Assembly: GCF_020171625.1 (NCBI RefSeq)
Contig: NZ_JAIUZY010000007.1
Span: 124,001-188,000 of the forward strand
From: Salipiger bermudensis
Lineage (GTDB): Bacteria > Pseudomonadota > Alphaproteobacteria > Rhodobacterales > Rhodobacteraceae
Direction of reading: 5' to 3'
Length of the DNA: 64,000 nt
In this document: positions 26,898 to 35,336 of the stretch, in pieces
How the letters are laid out: the number at the start of each line of letters is the position of its first letter
Position numbering within the stretch: the first letter of the stretch is position 1
Translations under genes and position numbers: made by a program
The notes under the pieces: generated by a model
The model's database searches: none
Told to the model about the DNA's origin: nothing
Seen by the model: the letters and a program-made list of their open reading frames with translations, nothing else

Positions 26898-28394
26898 CTA
26901 GAGAACCGCGCCGATCTTCCATGGCACGAACTCGTTGTCTCCGTAGCCGAACTCTTCCGACATGGTCTTCTTGCCCGACGCGGTGTCGAGCAGCAGGTCG
27001 TAGATCCGTTGGCCCATCTCGGTCAGCGACACGCCCTCCTCGACCACGCCGCCGCAATCGATGTCGATGTCCTCGGGCATCGAGCGCGCCAGATCCGAGT
27101 TCGACGCCAGCTTGATCGACGGCGCGGGCTTGGCACCGAAGCACGAGCCGCGCCCGGTGGTGAAGGCGATGAGGGTCGCCCCCGAGGCCACCTGTCCGGT
27201 CGCCGCCACCGGATCGTAGCCGGGGCTGTCCATGTAGACAAAGCCGTGCCGGTCGATCTTCTCGGAATAAGCGTAGGCCCCCGAGAGCGGCGCGAGACCG
27301 CCCTTGGCCACAGCCCCCAGTGATTTCTCGAGGATAGTGGTCAGACCGCCCTTCTTGTTGCCGGGGCTGGGGTTGTTGTCGAGCGAGGCGCCGTTCTTGC
27401 TGGCATAGTCGCGCCACCACGCGATCATGTCCTCGATCTTGTGGCCGGTCTCGTCCTCGGCGCGCGCGATGAGCAGGTGCTCGGCGCCGTAGATCTCGGG
27501 CGTCTCCGACAGGATCGAGGTGCCGCCCGCCGCGACCAGCATGTCCGACGCGACGCCGAGCGCGGGGTTGGCGGTGATGCCCGAGAAGCCATCCGAGCCA
27601 CCGCATTGCATCCCGAGCGTCAGGGCCGAGACCGGCTGCTCGCTGCGCGCATCCCCGTTGGCCATAGCGGCGATCGGCTCGAGCAGCTCCAGCGCCCGCT
27701 TCACCGCCGAGCGCGAGCCGCCGACCTCCTGGATGTTGAAGGTCTTGAAGCGCTCCTTGGTCCATTCGGTCGGCTTGTAGAGTGTCAGCTGGTTGACCTC
27801 GCAGCCAAGGCCGATGATCAGCACGCCGCCGAAATTCGGATGGTCGCGATAGCCCTTGAGGGTGCGGACGAGCGCGTCGAACCCCTCGCCCTGGTTGGCC
27901 ATGCCGCAGCCCTGATCGTGCACGATGGGTGCGAAGCCGTCGACGTTGGGAAATCTCGGCAACAGCGTGCGGTTGGCCTCGGCGGCGATGGCGTCACACA
28001 CCGTGGTCGAGCAGTTCACCGAGGCGATCACCCCGATATAGTTGCGCGTGCCCACCCGCCCGTCTGGCCGGGCAAAGCCCTGAAACGTGGTGCGGCTCGG
28101 CACCTCCGGCAGGCGCGCCTGCACCGCACTGACACCGTGGCCGCCCTCGGGCAGCGCGCAGTTCTGCACGTGCACATGGTCCCCCACCGCGATGTCCCGG
28201 CTCGCCACCGCCATTACCTGCCCGTATTTCAGCACCGGATCGCCGGCGGCCATCGCCTTGCGGGCAATCTTGTGGCCACGCGGGATCGGCTCCCGCGCGG
28301 TCAGGCCGTCGCGGGTCTCACCGGCGTCCATGTCCGAGAGCACGACGGCCACGGTATCCATGGGGTCGAGCACCATGATCGTGGGCGCTGCCAT
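26898..28394 (-). CDS. uxaA: Altronate dehydratase family enzyme (UxaA/GarD-type)
   Basis: A 498-residue enzyme of the altronate/galactarate dehydratase family, expected to convert D-altronate to 2-keto-3-deoxygluconate with a bound metal ion. The SAF domain (about 10-90, with GHKIARKAMAAGDPVLKYG) is followed by the catalytic domain. That domain has GCGMANQGEGFDALVRTL, IIGLGCEVNQ, MQCGGSDGFSGITANPALG and a conserved Cys near the C-terminus. It starts one base after the uxaB stop with GAGGAGGCCTGAC before its ATG. Being single-chain, it combines both UxaA parts. Galactarate dehydratase is the main alternative. Confidence 0.85.
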   Translation of the reverse strand: MAAPTIMVLDPMDTVAVVLSDMDAGETRDGLTAREPIPRGHKIARKAMAAGDPVLKYGQVMAVASRDIAVGDHVHVQNCALPEGGHGVSAVQARLPEVPSRTTFQGFARPDGRVGTRNYIGVIASVNCSTTVCDAIAAEANRTLLPRFPNVDGFAPIVHDQGCGMANQGEGFDALVRTLKGYRDHPNFGGVLIIGLGCEVNQLTLYKPTEWTKERFKTFNIQEVGGSRSAVKRALELLEPIAAMANGDARSEQPVSALTLGMQCGGSDGFSGITANPALGVASDMLVAAGGTSILSETPEIYGAEHLLIARAEDETGHKIEDMIAWWRDYASKNGASLDNNPSPGNKKGGLTTILEKSLGAVAKGGLAPLSGAYAYSEKIDRHGFVYMDSPGYDPVAATGQVASGATLIAFTTGRGSCFGAKPAPSIKLASNSDLARSMPEDIDIDCGGVVEEGVSLTEMGQRIYDLLLDTASGKKTMSEEFGYGDNEFVPWKIGAVL

Positions 28395-28395
28395 G

Positions 28396-29502
28396 TCAGG
28401 CCTCCTCTCGTGTGCAAAGAGCGTCAAGCGTGGGCGCGGCATAATCCGGCTGCACCTCACGCACCCATGACAGGAAGGCGCCGATTCGGCGCTCGAGCTT
28501 CTGGTCGTGGTTCTGCGCGATATCGGCGATGCGGTGGTCGAGGAACGGGTTGGCGAAGCGCTCGAGCGTCACCGCCAGATAGGCCTCGGCCTTGTCGCCG
28601 AGCCCGCGCAGGGCGAACCCCGGCAGGACTTCCGTCTTCATCACGTCTTTCATCTTGTCCCCCACCTCGCCCGCGAGCAGGTCGCGCACGATGGCGTCGG
28701 GATCGGCCGCGCCCGCCATCCAGAACGCGGCCATCGCGGTGTGGCCGAGGTTGAGAATGTGCAGCTTCAGCCGCTCGATCTCCTCGAGGTCCTCGACCAG
28801 CTGAACCGAGGGGTGCACCACCGGCAGCGTGAGCCCGTCCTGCGCCTCGATGGCCCAGAGCGCGTAAGGTTCGGCCACCGCGCCCACCGGATCGATCGGC
28901 TCCGAAACGATGCGGTCGACGAGACTGTTCACCCACAGACAGGCGTTCAGCCACTCGATCAGCACCGGGTCGGCCTTCTTGCCGGCGGCGATCTCGAGCA
29001 CGCGCGCCTTGAGAACCCTGCCGTTGTTGGGGATCAGCTCCATCGGGAAGATCGTGAGTGGCTGGCCCCCGCTCGCGTGACGCGCCGCCAGCAGGTGGAA
29101 GAGCTTGGCCGGGTACGACATCGCCTGATTGGGCCGTGCCTGATCGTCGGCAGGCTTGGGGTCGAACCCCGCATCGCCGGTGTTCGACAGGATGAGCTCC
29201 GCCTCCCCGGTGACGACGCGCGACAGCTCGGCCCAGTCGGAGGCGGTCGAGAGCGTCCGCCTGACCGAGGTCACGCGGCGCTCTTCGTCGACGACCTTGC
29301 CGTCCTGCTGGCCGCGCACGCGCACCGGGAAGCCGCCCTCCGCGGCCAGCGCCCCGAGCCGCGCCGCGCGGGCGGGATCTCCCGAGCTCTGCACCACGGT
29401 GATGGCACGGGCGGGCGAGCCTTCGGAAAAGAACAGGTCGGCATGGGCCTGCAGGAAGCGCGAGGTGCCGAACTGCACGATGGGGGTGGTCACACCGGTC
29501 AT
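28396..29502 (-). CDS. uxaB: Mannitol dehydrogenase family oxidoreductase, probable tagaturonate reductase
   Basis: A 368-residue NAD-dependent enzyme of the polyol-specific long-chain dehydrogenase family. The N-terminal VQFGTSRFLQAHADLFF stretch is the modified nucleotide-binding site. ILSNTGDAGFD and the C-terminal catalytic helix region with PNNGRVLK, DRIVSEPI and LNLGHTAMAAFW follow; the N-N and K...N/H pattern is typical. UxaB reduces D-tagaturonate to D-altronate, which fits the dehydratase next to it. It is shorter than E. coli UxaB (about 480). Fructuronate reductase is the alternative. Confidence 0.8.
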   Translation of the reverse strand: MTGVTTPIVQFGTSRFLQAHADLFFSEGSPARAITVVQSSGDPARAARLGALAAEGGFPVRVRGQQDGKVVDEERRVTSVRRTLSTASDWAELSRVVTGEAELILSNTGDAGFDPKPADDQARPNQAMSYPAKLFHLLAARHASGGQPLTIFPMELIPNNGRVLKARVLEIAAGKKADPVLIEWLNACLWVNSLVDRIVSEPIDPVGAVAEPYALWAIEAQDGLTLPVVHPSVQLVEDLEEIERLKLHILNLGHTAMAAFWMAGAADPDAIVRDLLAGEVGDKMKDVMKTEVLPGFALRGLGDKAEAYLAVTLERFANPFLDHRIADIAQNHDQKLERRIGAFLSWVREVQPDYAAPTLDALCTREEA

Positions 29503-30503
29503 GCACGCACCTCGATCAGCGCCTTGACCACGCTGCCCCGGTCCTCGGCCCATTTCGGCAGATCCTCCACCGCGCCCTCGATCGTGGTGCGGTGGGTGCC
29601 GATCTTGTCGACCGGGACCAGCCCCTTGGCCATGCAGTCCATGACATGCTCGAAATCGGCCTTGAGCGCGTTGCGGCTGGCGAAGAGCGTGGTCTCGCGC
29701 TTGTGAAATTCCGGATCGGCGAAGCTCAGATCGCCCTTCACCACCGAGAGCAGCACGTAGTTGCCGCCATGGGCAAGGTAGCTCAGCCCTGCGTTCATCG
29801 CGCCGATATTGCCGGTGGCGTCGAAGACGGTGTCATAGACCGTGTCGGCCATCTCCGAGACAAGCTCGGTTTTGGCGGCGGGAATGATCTCCTTGGCCAG
29901 CGCAAGGCGGTCGGGCGAGGTATCGCGCAAGGTGACCTCGGCCCCGGCGATGTGGGCGAAGAGACCCGCTCCCACGCCGATCGGGCCTGCTCCGACGATC
30001 AGCGCCGTCACCCCGGCGCCCAGCCCCGAGCGGCGCACGCCGTGGGCGCCGATGGCAAGGAACTCGACCATCGCCGCCGCCGCCGGGCTGAGGTCTCCGG
30101 CCGGGTAGAGGTTGCCCTCGGGCACCACGATCTCCTCGCACATGCCGCCATCGGTGTGCACGCCCAGCACGGCGATGTTCTCGCAGCAGTTGGGCTTGCC
30201 GATGGTGCAGGCGCGGCACGTGCCGCAGGTGAGATAGGGGTTCACGACCACCAGATCGCCCTGCCGGATGCGGCCATCGGCGCTGTCGGCCATGGCGCGG
30301 GCCGAGAGCTCGTGGCCCATGACGCGCGGGTATTGCAGGAAGGGCTGGTTGCCGCCGTAGATGTGATAGTCGGTGCCGCAGATGCCGATGGCCTCGATGC
30401 GGATGCGCAGATGGCCCGGCCTGTCCTCGGGACGCGGGCGGGTCACGCAGCTCAGTTTGCCCGGCTCGTCGCAGAGCAGAGCCTTCATTTCGGTCGCGGT
30501 CAT
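29499..30503 (-). CDS. Zinc-dependent dehydrogenase, probable L-galactonate or L-gulonate 5-dehydrogenase
   Basis: A 334-residue medium-chain dehydrogenase. The catalytic zinc site is in IGICGTDYHIYGG and GHEL (Cys, His, Glu). The structural zinc site is the Cys4 cluster CGTCRACTIGKPNCC. The NAD-binding site is ALIVGAGPIGVGAG. It overlaps the reductase gene by ATGA. In E. coli LgoD oxidises L-galactonate to D-tagaturonate, the substrate of UxaB, so that activity fits this operon; L-gulonate to D-fructuronate is the alternative. It is first in the operon and divergent from a GntR gene. Confidence 0.8.
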   Translation of the reverse strand: MTATEMKALLCDEPGKLSCVTRPRPEDRPGHLRIRIEAIGICGTDYHIYGGNQPFLQYPRVMGHELSARAMADSADGRIRQGDLVVVNPYLTCGTCRACTIGKPNCCENIAVLGVHTDGGMCEEIVVPEGNLYPAGDLSPAAAAMVEFLAIGAHGVRRSGLGAGVTALIVGAGPIGVGAGLFAHIAGAEVTLRDTSPDRLALAKEIIPAAKTELVSEMADTVYDTVFDATGNIGAMNAGLSYLAHGGNYVLLSVVKGDLSFADPEFHKRETTLFASRNALKADFEHVMDCMAKGLVPVDKIGTHRTTIEGAVEDLPKWAEDRGSVVKALIEVRA

Positions 30504-30626
30504 GGGAATCCTCCGTCGGCTGAGGGCACGCGAAAGCGGGGGAGTCGCGCGCCCCTTTACGGTTTTTTATAAATAAAATACATTCCACTCAAGTTGAAAG
30601 AGCGGTCAGCCGGAAAGGCGTGCCAG
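30504..30626. promoter_or_regulatory. Divergent promoter region between the sugar-acid operon and its GntR regulator
   Basis: A 123 bp gap with an AT-rich core, TTTTTTATAAATAAAATACA (30562-30581), which can serve -10 elements in both directions. It is the likely control point for the adjacent GntR proteins. No clear palindromic operator stands out. Confidence 0.5.
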
Positions 30627-31517
30627 ATGTCGCGACAGAACCAGACGTTCAAAGCCGCCGCCAACCAGGCGATGGACCTGTTTTCAGGCCTCGAGCCGGG
30701 CTGCGAGCTGGGCACCGAGGCCGAGCTCTGCGACCGGCTCGAAATCTCGCGCACCACAGCGCGCAACGTGCTGTCGCATCTGGCGAACCTCGGGATTCTC
30801 GAATGGGAGGGCCGCCGCAAGGTGCTCTTGCGGGCGCCCACGGTGGCGGACCGCTTTCCGCCCGAAGACGTGGCCCTGCCGGCGGAGCGCGCCGAGCACC
30901 AGTTCCACGAATGGATCCTGCGCACCGACCTGCCGCCCAACGCGCAGATCCACGAAAGCGAGCTGGCGCGCCAGCTCGGCATCTCCGTGGCGCTGGTCCG
31001 CGACCTGCTGCAGAACTTCCGGGTCAGCGGGCTGGTCGAGAAGAACCCCAACAAACATTGGACGTTTCGGGGCTTCACCCGCGACTACGCGCTCGAAATG
31101 TGCGACATGCGCGAGCTGATCGAGCGCGAGGCGATGCGCCGGCTCTGCGCCGATCCCGACCATCCCGCCCTGCCCCGCATGGTCGAGATGGAGCGGCTGC
31201 ACATCAATCTTCTGGCCCGCGACGATTCGGCGATGACCGAGTTCCCGGCCCTTGATGCGCGGTTTCACCGGCTGGTCTGCAGTGCCGCGCGCAACCGCTT
31301 CTACGACGAATTCGCGCACCGGATTTCGATCATCGTCCACTACCACTACCAGTGGAACAAGCGCGACGAGACGGTGCGGAACCGCGAGGCGATCCGCGAG
31401 CATCTCGCTGTGATTCAAGCAGTTTTGCAGGGTCGCAGCGATGAGGCGCGCGACGCGTTCGACCAGCATCTGCAAACCGCCCGCGAGACCCTGCTCGCCT
31501 CTGTGAACTGGTCCTGA
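30627..31517 (+). CDS. GntR/FCD-family regulator with two winged helix-turn-helix units
   Basis: A 296-residue transcription factor. An N-terminal winged HTH (about 30-80: LGTEAELCDRLEISRTTARN then VLSHLANLGILEWEGR) precedes a second GntR-like HTH (about 105-160: ESELARQLGISVALVRDLLQ). The C-terminal helical FCD effector domain covers about 165-285. FCD regulators normally have one HTH, so this is unusual. The ATG at 30627 has GGAAAGG upstream; a TTG 33 bases earlier was rejected. It is divergent from the dehydrogenase operon and probably controls it in response to a sugar acid. Confidence 0.88.
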   Translation: MSRQNQTFKAAANQAMDLFSGLEPGCELGTEAELCDRLEISRTTARNVLSHLANLGILEWEGRRKVLLRAPTVADRFPPEDVALPAERAEHQFHEWILRTDLPPNAQIHESELARQLGISVALVRDLLQNFRVSGLVEKNPNKHWTFRGFTRDYALEMCDMRELIEREAMRRLCADPDHPALPRMVEMERLHINLLARDDSAMTEFPALDARFHRLVCSAARNRFYDEFAHRISIIVHYHYQWNKRDETVRNREAIREHLAVIQAVLQGRSDEARDAFDQHLQTARETLLASVNWS

Positions 31518-31527
31518 ACCCGCCACT

Positions 31528-31543
31528 CTGTTTGCGCAAACAG
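31528..31543. promoter_or_regulatory. 16 bp palindrome upstream of the second GntR gene
   Basis: CTGTTTGCGCAAACAG is a perfect inverted repeat located 11 bases after the first GntR stop and just upstream of a TTGACG (31556-31561) / TATGGT (31580-31585) promoter candidate. It may be an operator for one of the two GntR proteins controlling gntR2 and the TRAP genes. Confidence 0.6.
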
Positions 31544-31617
31544 GTTTGCGAGCGCTTGACGGCGCTTTTTCTGTGGCCCTATGGTCCAACCAAAGTCACG
31601 ATCTGTGGGAGGAGCAG

Positions 31618-32358
31618 GTGGCCAAATCGACGGTGGAAGAGATCCGCGACGTACTGCGCCGCGAAATCGCCGAAAGCTATCGGCCCGGCGATCTCATGCC
31701 CAACGAGCGCGAGCTTGCGGAGCGGTTCGACGTGTCGCGCAACACCATCCGCGAGACGATGATCCATCTCGAGGCGCTTTCCCTGATCGAAAAGACGAAG
31801 CGCGGTGCCAAGGTACGGACGCCGGATTTCGGCATCATGTTCCAGGAACTGACCGATCATTTCGACACGTCGGCGCGCAGCTTCACCGATGTGCTGAACT
31901 TCCGCCGCATCAACGAAACCGGTGCGGCGCCGCTGATGATCTGCCACGTCACGCCCGCGCAGCTCGACGCGATCCGCGCCGCCAACGACCGCATGGTCGG
32001 CGCGCTGACCGCCGCCGAGGCCGCGCAGGCGGATTACGATTTTCATTACGGGCTGGTGCAGGCCGCCGGCAACACGGTGCTGAGCCGGATGTATGACGTG
32101 CTCTCCGTGCCGCTGAAATACTATCTCGAGGTCGGCAAGTCGCAGGAGCTCAACACCGCGACCGCCAAGGCCCAGCACGACCGCATCGTCGCGGCGCTCG
32201 AGGACCATGATGCCGCCGCGCTCGGCGCAGCCCTGTCCGACCATTTCCAGCATTCCGGCGAGGTTCTGGCCAGTTGGCTGACCTCCCGCGAGCAGCGTTC
32301 CGAACCGATCACCATCTGGCCGGTTCAGCGCGCGCCCCGACCGACCCAGCAACCGTGA
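31618..32358 (+). CDS. GntR/FCD-family transcriptional regulator
   Basis: A 246-residue regulator with one winged HTH (about 3-70: EEIRDVLRREIAESYRPGD, then PNERELAERFDVSRNTIRET) and an FCD effector domain (about 90-225) with the metal-binding type residues D, H, H (FHYGLV, AQHDRIV, DHFQHS). The GTG start at 31618 is chosen because TGGGAGGAGCAG sits right before it. It lies just upstream of the TRAP genes and probably governs them. With the preceding GntR gene it makes two different regulators for one pathway. Confidence 0.9.
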   Translation: MAKSTVEEIRDVLRREIAESYRPGDLMPNERELAERFDVSRNTIRETMIHLEALSLIEKTKRGAKVRTPDFGIMFQELTDHFDTSARSFTDVLNFRRINETGAAPLMICHVTPAQLDAIRAANDRMVGALTAAEAAQADYDFHYGLVQAAGNTVLSRMYDVLSVPLKYYLEVGKSQELNTATAKAQHDRIVAALEDHDAAALGAALSDHFQHSGEVLASWLTSREQRSEPITIWPVQRAPRPTQQP

Positions 32359-32372
32359 TACGGAGGAGACCC

Positions 32373-33347
32373 ATGAAAACACTCACCAAGGCCCTGCTCG
32401 GCGCCACCACCGCGATGATGCTGGCGATGCCGGCGCTGGCGGAAACCACCGTGCGCATCGCCTACGAGAACAACCCGGGCGAGCCCGCGGACCTCGTTAT
32501 GAACCGCTGGAAAGAACTGGTGGCCGAGGCCTCGGACGGCGAAGTGGTGCTGGAGCTCTACCCCTCCTCGCAGCTTGGCGCGAAGAAGGACGTGATCGAG
32601 CAGGGCATGCTCGGCGTCAACGTCATCACCATCGCCGATGTGGGCTTCCTGACCGACTATGATCCCGATCTCGGCATCCTCTTTGGCCCCTACCTCACCG
32701 AAGACGCGCAGAGCCTGTTCGACATCTACGAATCCGACTGGTTCAAGGAGAAAGAGGCCGCGCTGCAGGAGCAGGGCATCCACATCGTGATCAAGAACTA
32801 CCTCTACGGCACCCGCCAGCTGCTCGCGACCAAGAAGGTCGAGACCCCGGCGGACCTCGAGGGCATGAAGATCCGCACGCCCAACAACATCATGCAGATC
32901 CGCGCCATCGAGGCGATGGGCGGCACGCCGACCCCGATGCCGCTGGGCGATGTCTACCCGGCACTGACCCAAGGCGTGATCGACGGTGTCGAGAACCCGC
33001 TCCCGGTGCTGTTCGGCCAGAAGCTGCACGAGCAGGCCAAGGAGCTGTCGATGATCTCCTACCTGCAGAACACCTCGCTTTGGCTTGGCGGTCAGGCCTA
33101 TTTCGACACGCTCGACCCGGAGGTCGTCGAGATGCTGCACGAGACCGGCTACGAGGCAGGCCTCTACAGCCAGGAGCTCGCCGCGGAAGCCGACGAGAAG
33201 ATCCTCGCCGACATGGAAGCCGCCGGCGTCACCGTGACCTACCCCGACATTGCCCCGTTCAAGGAAAAGGCCATGGCGGTCTACGACCAGTTCCCCGAGT
33301 GGTCCGAGGGTCTCTACGAAGAGATCCAGGAGCAGCTTGGCCAGTAA
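32373..33347 (+). CDS. dctP: TRAP transporter solute-binding protein (DctP family) of the sugar-acid locus
   Basis: A 324-residue secreted protein with signal peptide MKTLTKALLGATTAMMLAMPA cut before ETTVRI. The DctP-type motifs are KIRTPNNIMQIRAIEAMGG (with the carboxylate-binding Arg) and DVYPALTQGVIDGVENP. CGGAGGAGACCC precedes the ATG. Sequences like this mostly bind hexonates and hexuronates. Given the linked dehydrogenase, reductase and dehydratase, the substrate is probably an aldonate such as L-galactonate. That assignment is inference. Confidence 0.94.
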   Translation: MKTLTKALLGATTAMMLAMPALAETTVRIAYENNPGEPADLVMNRWKELVAEASDGEVVLELYPSSQLGAKKDVIEQGMLGVNVITIADVGFLTDYDPDLGILFGPYLTEDAQSLFDIYESDWFKEKEAALQEQGIHIVIKNYLYGTRQLLATKKVETPADLEGMKIRTPNNIMQIRAIEAMGGTPTPMPLGDVYPALTQGVIDGVENPLPVLFGQKLHEQAKELSMISYLQNTSLWLGGQAYFDTLDPEVVEMLHETGYEAGLYSQELAAEADEKILADMEAAGVTVTYPDIAPFKEKAMAVYDQFPEWSEGLYEEIQEQLGQ

Positions 33348-33356
33348 TCCGATCCC

Positions 33357-33384
33357 GGCCCGCGCGATGCCTGTCGCGCGGGCC
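33357..33384 (+). terminator. Hairpin between dctP and dctQ of the sugar-acid TRAP operon
   Basis: GGCCCGCGCGA (33357-33367) and TCGCGCGGGCC (33374-33384) form a perfect 11 bp stem with a TGCCTG loop, 9 bases after the dctP stop. No T-run follows, only CGCCCTCTAG. It is the third such binding-protein/permease hairpin in this window. Confidence 0.7.
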
Positions 33385-33407
33385 GCCCTCTAGTCCGAAG
33401 GTCCGTC

Positions 33408-33899
33408 GTGAAGCTTTCCTACAAATTCGTCTCGGCGCTGGCCGGCCTGCTGGTCTTCGCGCTGATCGCGATCACTGCCGCCGCCGTGATCGCCCGCTAC
33501 CTGCTTGGCACCCCGATCCAGTGGACCGAGGAGATGTCGGCGTTCCTGCTGATCTGGATCGTGTTCCTCGGCGCCATCGCCTGCGAGATCGAGGACCAAC
33601 ACCTCAAGATCGATGTCATCACCCTGATGCTGCCCAAGGCGCTTGAACGCTGGCTCGGCGTGGTCGTCGGCCTCGCCTCGGTGGGGCTGCTGGGCTACAT
33701 GGCTTGGCTTGGCTACCGGCTGGCCGAGAGCGCCGCGCTGAAGAAGACGCAGATCCTGCGCATGTCGTGGTATTGGATCGACATCGCCGTGACCGTGGGC
33801 GCCATCGGCATCGCGCTGGTGATGCTGTGGCGGATCGGGCTTCTGATCCTGAACCGCCCCGTGCCTTCCGTCGACGACACGTCCGAAGATCTGGGCTGA
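33408..33899 (+). CDS. dctQ: TRAP transporter small permease (DctQ family)
   Basis: A 163-residue protein with four helices. VIARYLLGTPIQWTEEMSAF and the following CEIEDQHLKIDVI are standard DctQ motifs. It starts with GTG at 33408; CGAAGG lies 6 bases upstream. The dctM gene begins 10 bases after the stop. It pairs with DctM as the permease for the binding protein encoded upstream. Confidence 0.92.
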   Translation: MKLSYKFVSALAGLLVFALIAITAAAVIARYLLGTPIQWTEEMSAFLLIWIVFLGAIACEIEDQHLKIDVITLMLPKALERWLGVVVGLASVGLLGYMAWLGYRLAESAALKKTQILRMSWYWIDIAVTVGAIGIALVMLWRIGLLILNRPVPSVDDTSEDLG

Positions 33900-33909
33900 G
33901 GCGCGCGAC

Positions 33910-35181
33910 ATGGACTGGTTCATCATCATCCCCATCATGTTCCTGCTGTTTGCCCTGAACATGCGGATCTACCTCGCGATGTTCGCGGCGATCCTCGGCT
34001 ACTTCCTGTTCTTCCAGCAGATCCCCATCCAGATCGCGGTGCAGCGCCTGATCGCGCCGACGCAGAACCCCTCGCTGCTGGCGATCCCGTTCTTCATTCT
34101 GCTGGGCACGCTTCTGGGCACCACCGGCATTGCCTCGCGGCTCTTGAAGGTCGCCGACCTGCTGGTCGGCAAGCTCACCGGCGGGCTCGGCCACACCAAC
34201 ATCATGCTCTCGACCCTGATGGGCGGGCTCTCGGCCTCGAACCTCGCGGATGCCGCGATGATGTGCCGGATGCTGGTGCCGGACATGCTCAAGGCCGGCT
34301 ACAACCGCGGCACCGCCGCTGCCATCACCGCCGCCTCGGCGCTGATCACCCCGATCCTGCCGCCGGGCATCGCGCTGATCATCTACGGGCTGGTGGCCGA
34401 TGTCTCGATCGGCTCGATGTTCGTGGCCGGCATCCTGCCCGGCCTGCTCTGCGCCGCCCTGCTGATCGCGGCAACCTACTGGGTCGCCAAGAAGGAGGGC
34501 TACAAGCCCTCGCGCACCAGCTGGCCCACCGCCAAGGAGACCACCAGCACGCTGGCCAACGCCTGGCCCGCCTTCCTGCTGATCCTCGTGATCATCGGCG
34601 GCATCCGGATGGCGATCTTCACGCCCACCGAGGCCGGTGCCATCGCCACCGTTGTGACCATCGTGATCGGGCTCTTCGTCTATCGCGAAATGCGGCTGCG
34701 CGACCTGACCGACGCCTTCAGCCAGACCGCGCGTCAGACCGCGGCGGTGCTCTTGGTCATCATGATGTCCTCGGCGCTCGGCTGGATCTTCTCGCTCGAG
34801 CAGGCCGGCGTGGCGCTGGCCGAGTGGATCATGTCGCTGACGCAGAACCCGTGGACGTTCCTGCTCATCGTGAACGTGATCCTGCTGGTGCTGGGCATGT
34901 TCATCGAGGGCAACGCGCTGCTCATCATCCTTGTGCCGCTGCTGAAGCCCGTGGTGATGCAGCTCGGCATCGACCCGGTGCATTTCGGCATCGTGATGAT
35001 CCTCAACCTCGCGCTCGGCACGCTGACCCCGCCGGTCGGCACGGTGATGCTGCTGGTCTGCAACCTCACCGAGACCCCCTTCGGAGAGTTCGTCAAACGC
35101 GGCTGGCCGTTCCTGCTGGCCCTGCTGATCGCGCTGATGATGGTCACCTTCATCCCCGCGATTTCCCTCGCGCTGGTCTGA
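33910..35181 (+). CDS. dctM: TRAP transporter large permease (DctM family)
   Basis: A 423-residue polytopic membrane protein with about 12 helices, the usual DctM length. Conserved segments include LLGTLLGTTGIASRLLKVAD, GGLSASNLADAAMMCRML, ITPILPPGIALIIYG and the C-terminal LTPPVGTVMLLVCNL. It completes the sodium-coupled importer. A strong hairpin follows at 35205. Confidence 0.95.
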   Translation: MDWFIIIPIMFLLFALNMRIYLAMFAAILGYFLFFQQIPIQIAVQRLIAPTQNPSLLAIPFFILLGTLLGTTGIASRLLKVADLLVGKLTGGLGHTNIMLSTLMGGLSASNLADAAMMCRMLVPDMLKAGYNRGTAAAITAASALITPILPPGIALIIYGLVADVSIGSMFVAGILPGLLCAALLIAATYWVAKKEGYKPSRTSWPTAKETTSTLANAWPAFLLILVIIGGIRMAIFTPTEAGAIATVVTIVIGLFVYREMRLRDLTDAFSQTARQTAAVLLVIMMSSALGWIFSLEQAGVALAEWIMSLTQNPWTFLLIVNVILLVLGMFIEGNALLIILVPLLKPVVMQLGIDPVHFGIVMILNLALGTLTPPVGTVMLLVCNLTETPFGEFVKRGWPFLLALLIALMMVTFIPAISLALV

Positions 35182-35204
35182 TCTCCTCCCCGAGACCAGC
35201 CGAG

Positions 35205-35240
35205 AACGCCCGCATCCCCCTCCCTTGGGATGCGGGCGTT
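35205..35240 (+). terminator. Terminator hairpin of the GntR-TRAP operon
   Basis: AACGCCCGCATCCC (35205-35218) and GGGATGCGGGCGTT (35227-35240) form a perfect 14 bp stem with an 8-base loop, 23 bases after dctM. The following GTCATCTC is a weak T-run, but the stem is very stable. Confidence 0.8.
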
Positions 35241-35273
35241 GTCATCTCTGGGCCGCTTCAACGAGATGCGATT

Positions 35274-35301
35274 TTGCGCGAGGCCGATCGCCTGCTATAC
35301 T
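35274..35301 (+). promoter_or_regulatory. Sigma-70-like promoter of the small gene at 35337
   Basis: TTGCGC (35274-35279), a 16 bp spacer and TATACT (35296-35301) resemble a housekeeping promoter. Transcription would begin near 35308, about 30 bases before a gene with a strong ribosome site. Confidence 0.6.
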
Positions 35302-35336
35302 CCTCCGGTACTGGATCCGAACTCAGGGAGGAGACG

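Noticed and set aside
29499-30503. L-threonine or sorbitol dehydrogenase as the name for the zinc dehydrogenase
   Set aside because: Both are in the same superfamily, but the overlapping UxaB- and UxaA-like genes point to a hexonate 5-dehydrogenase.
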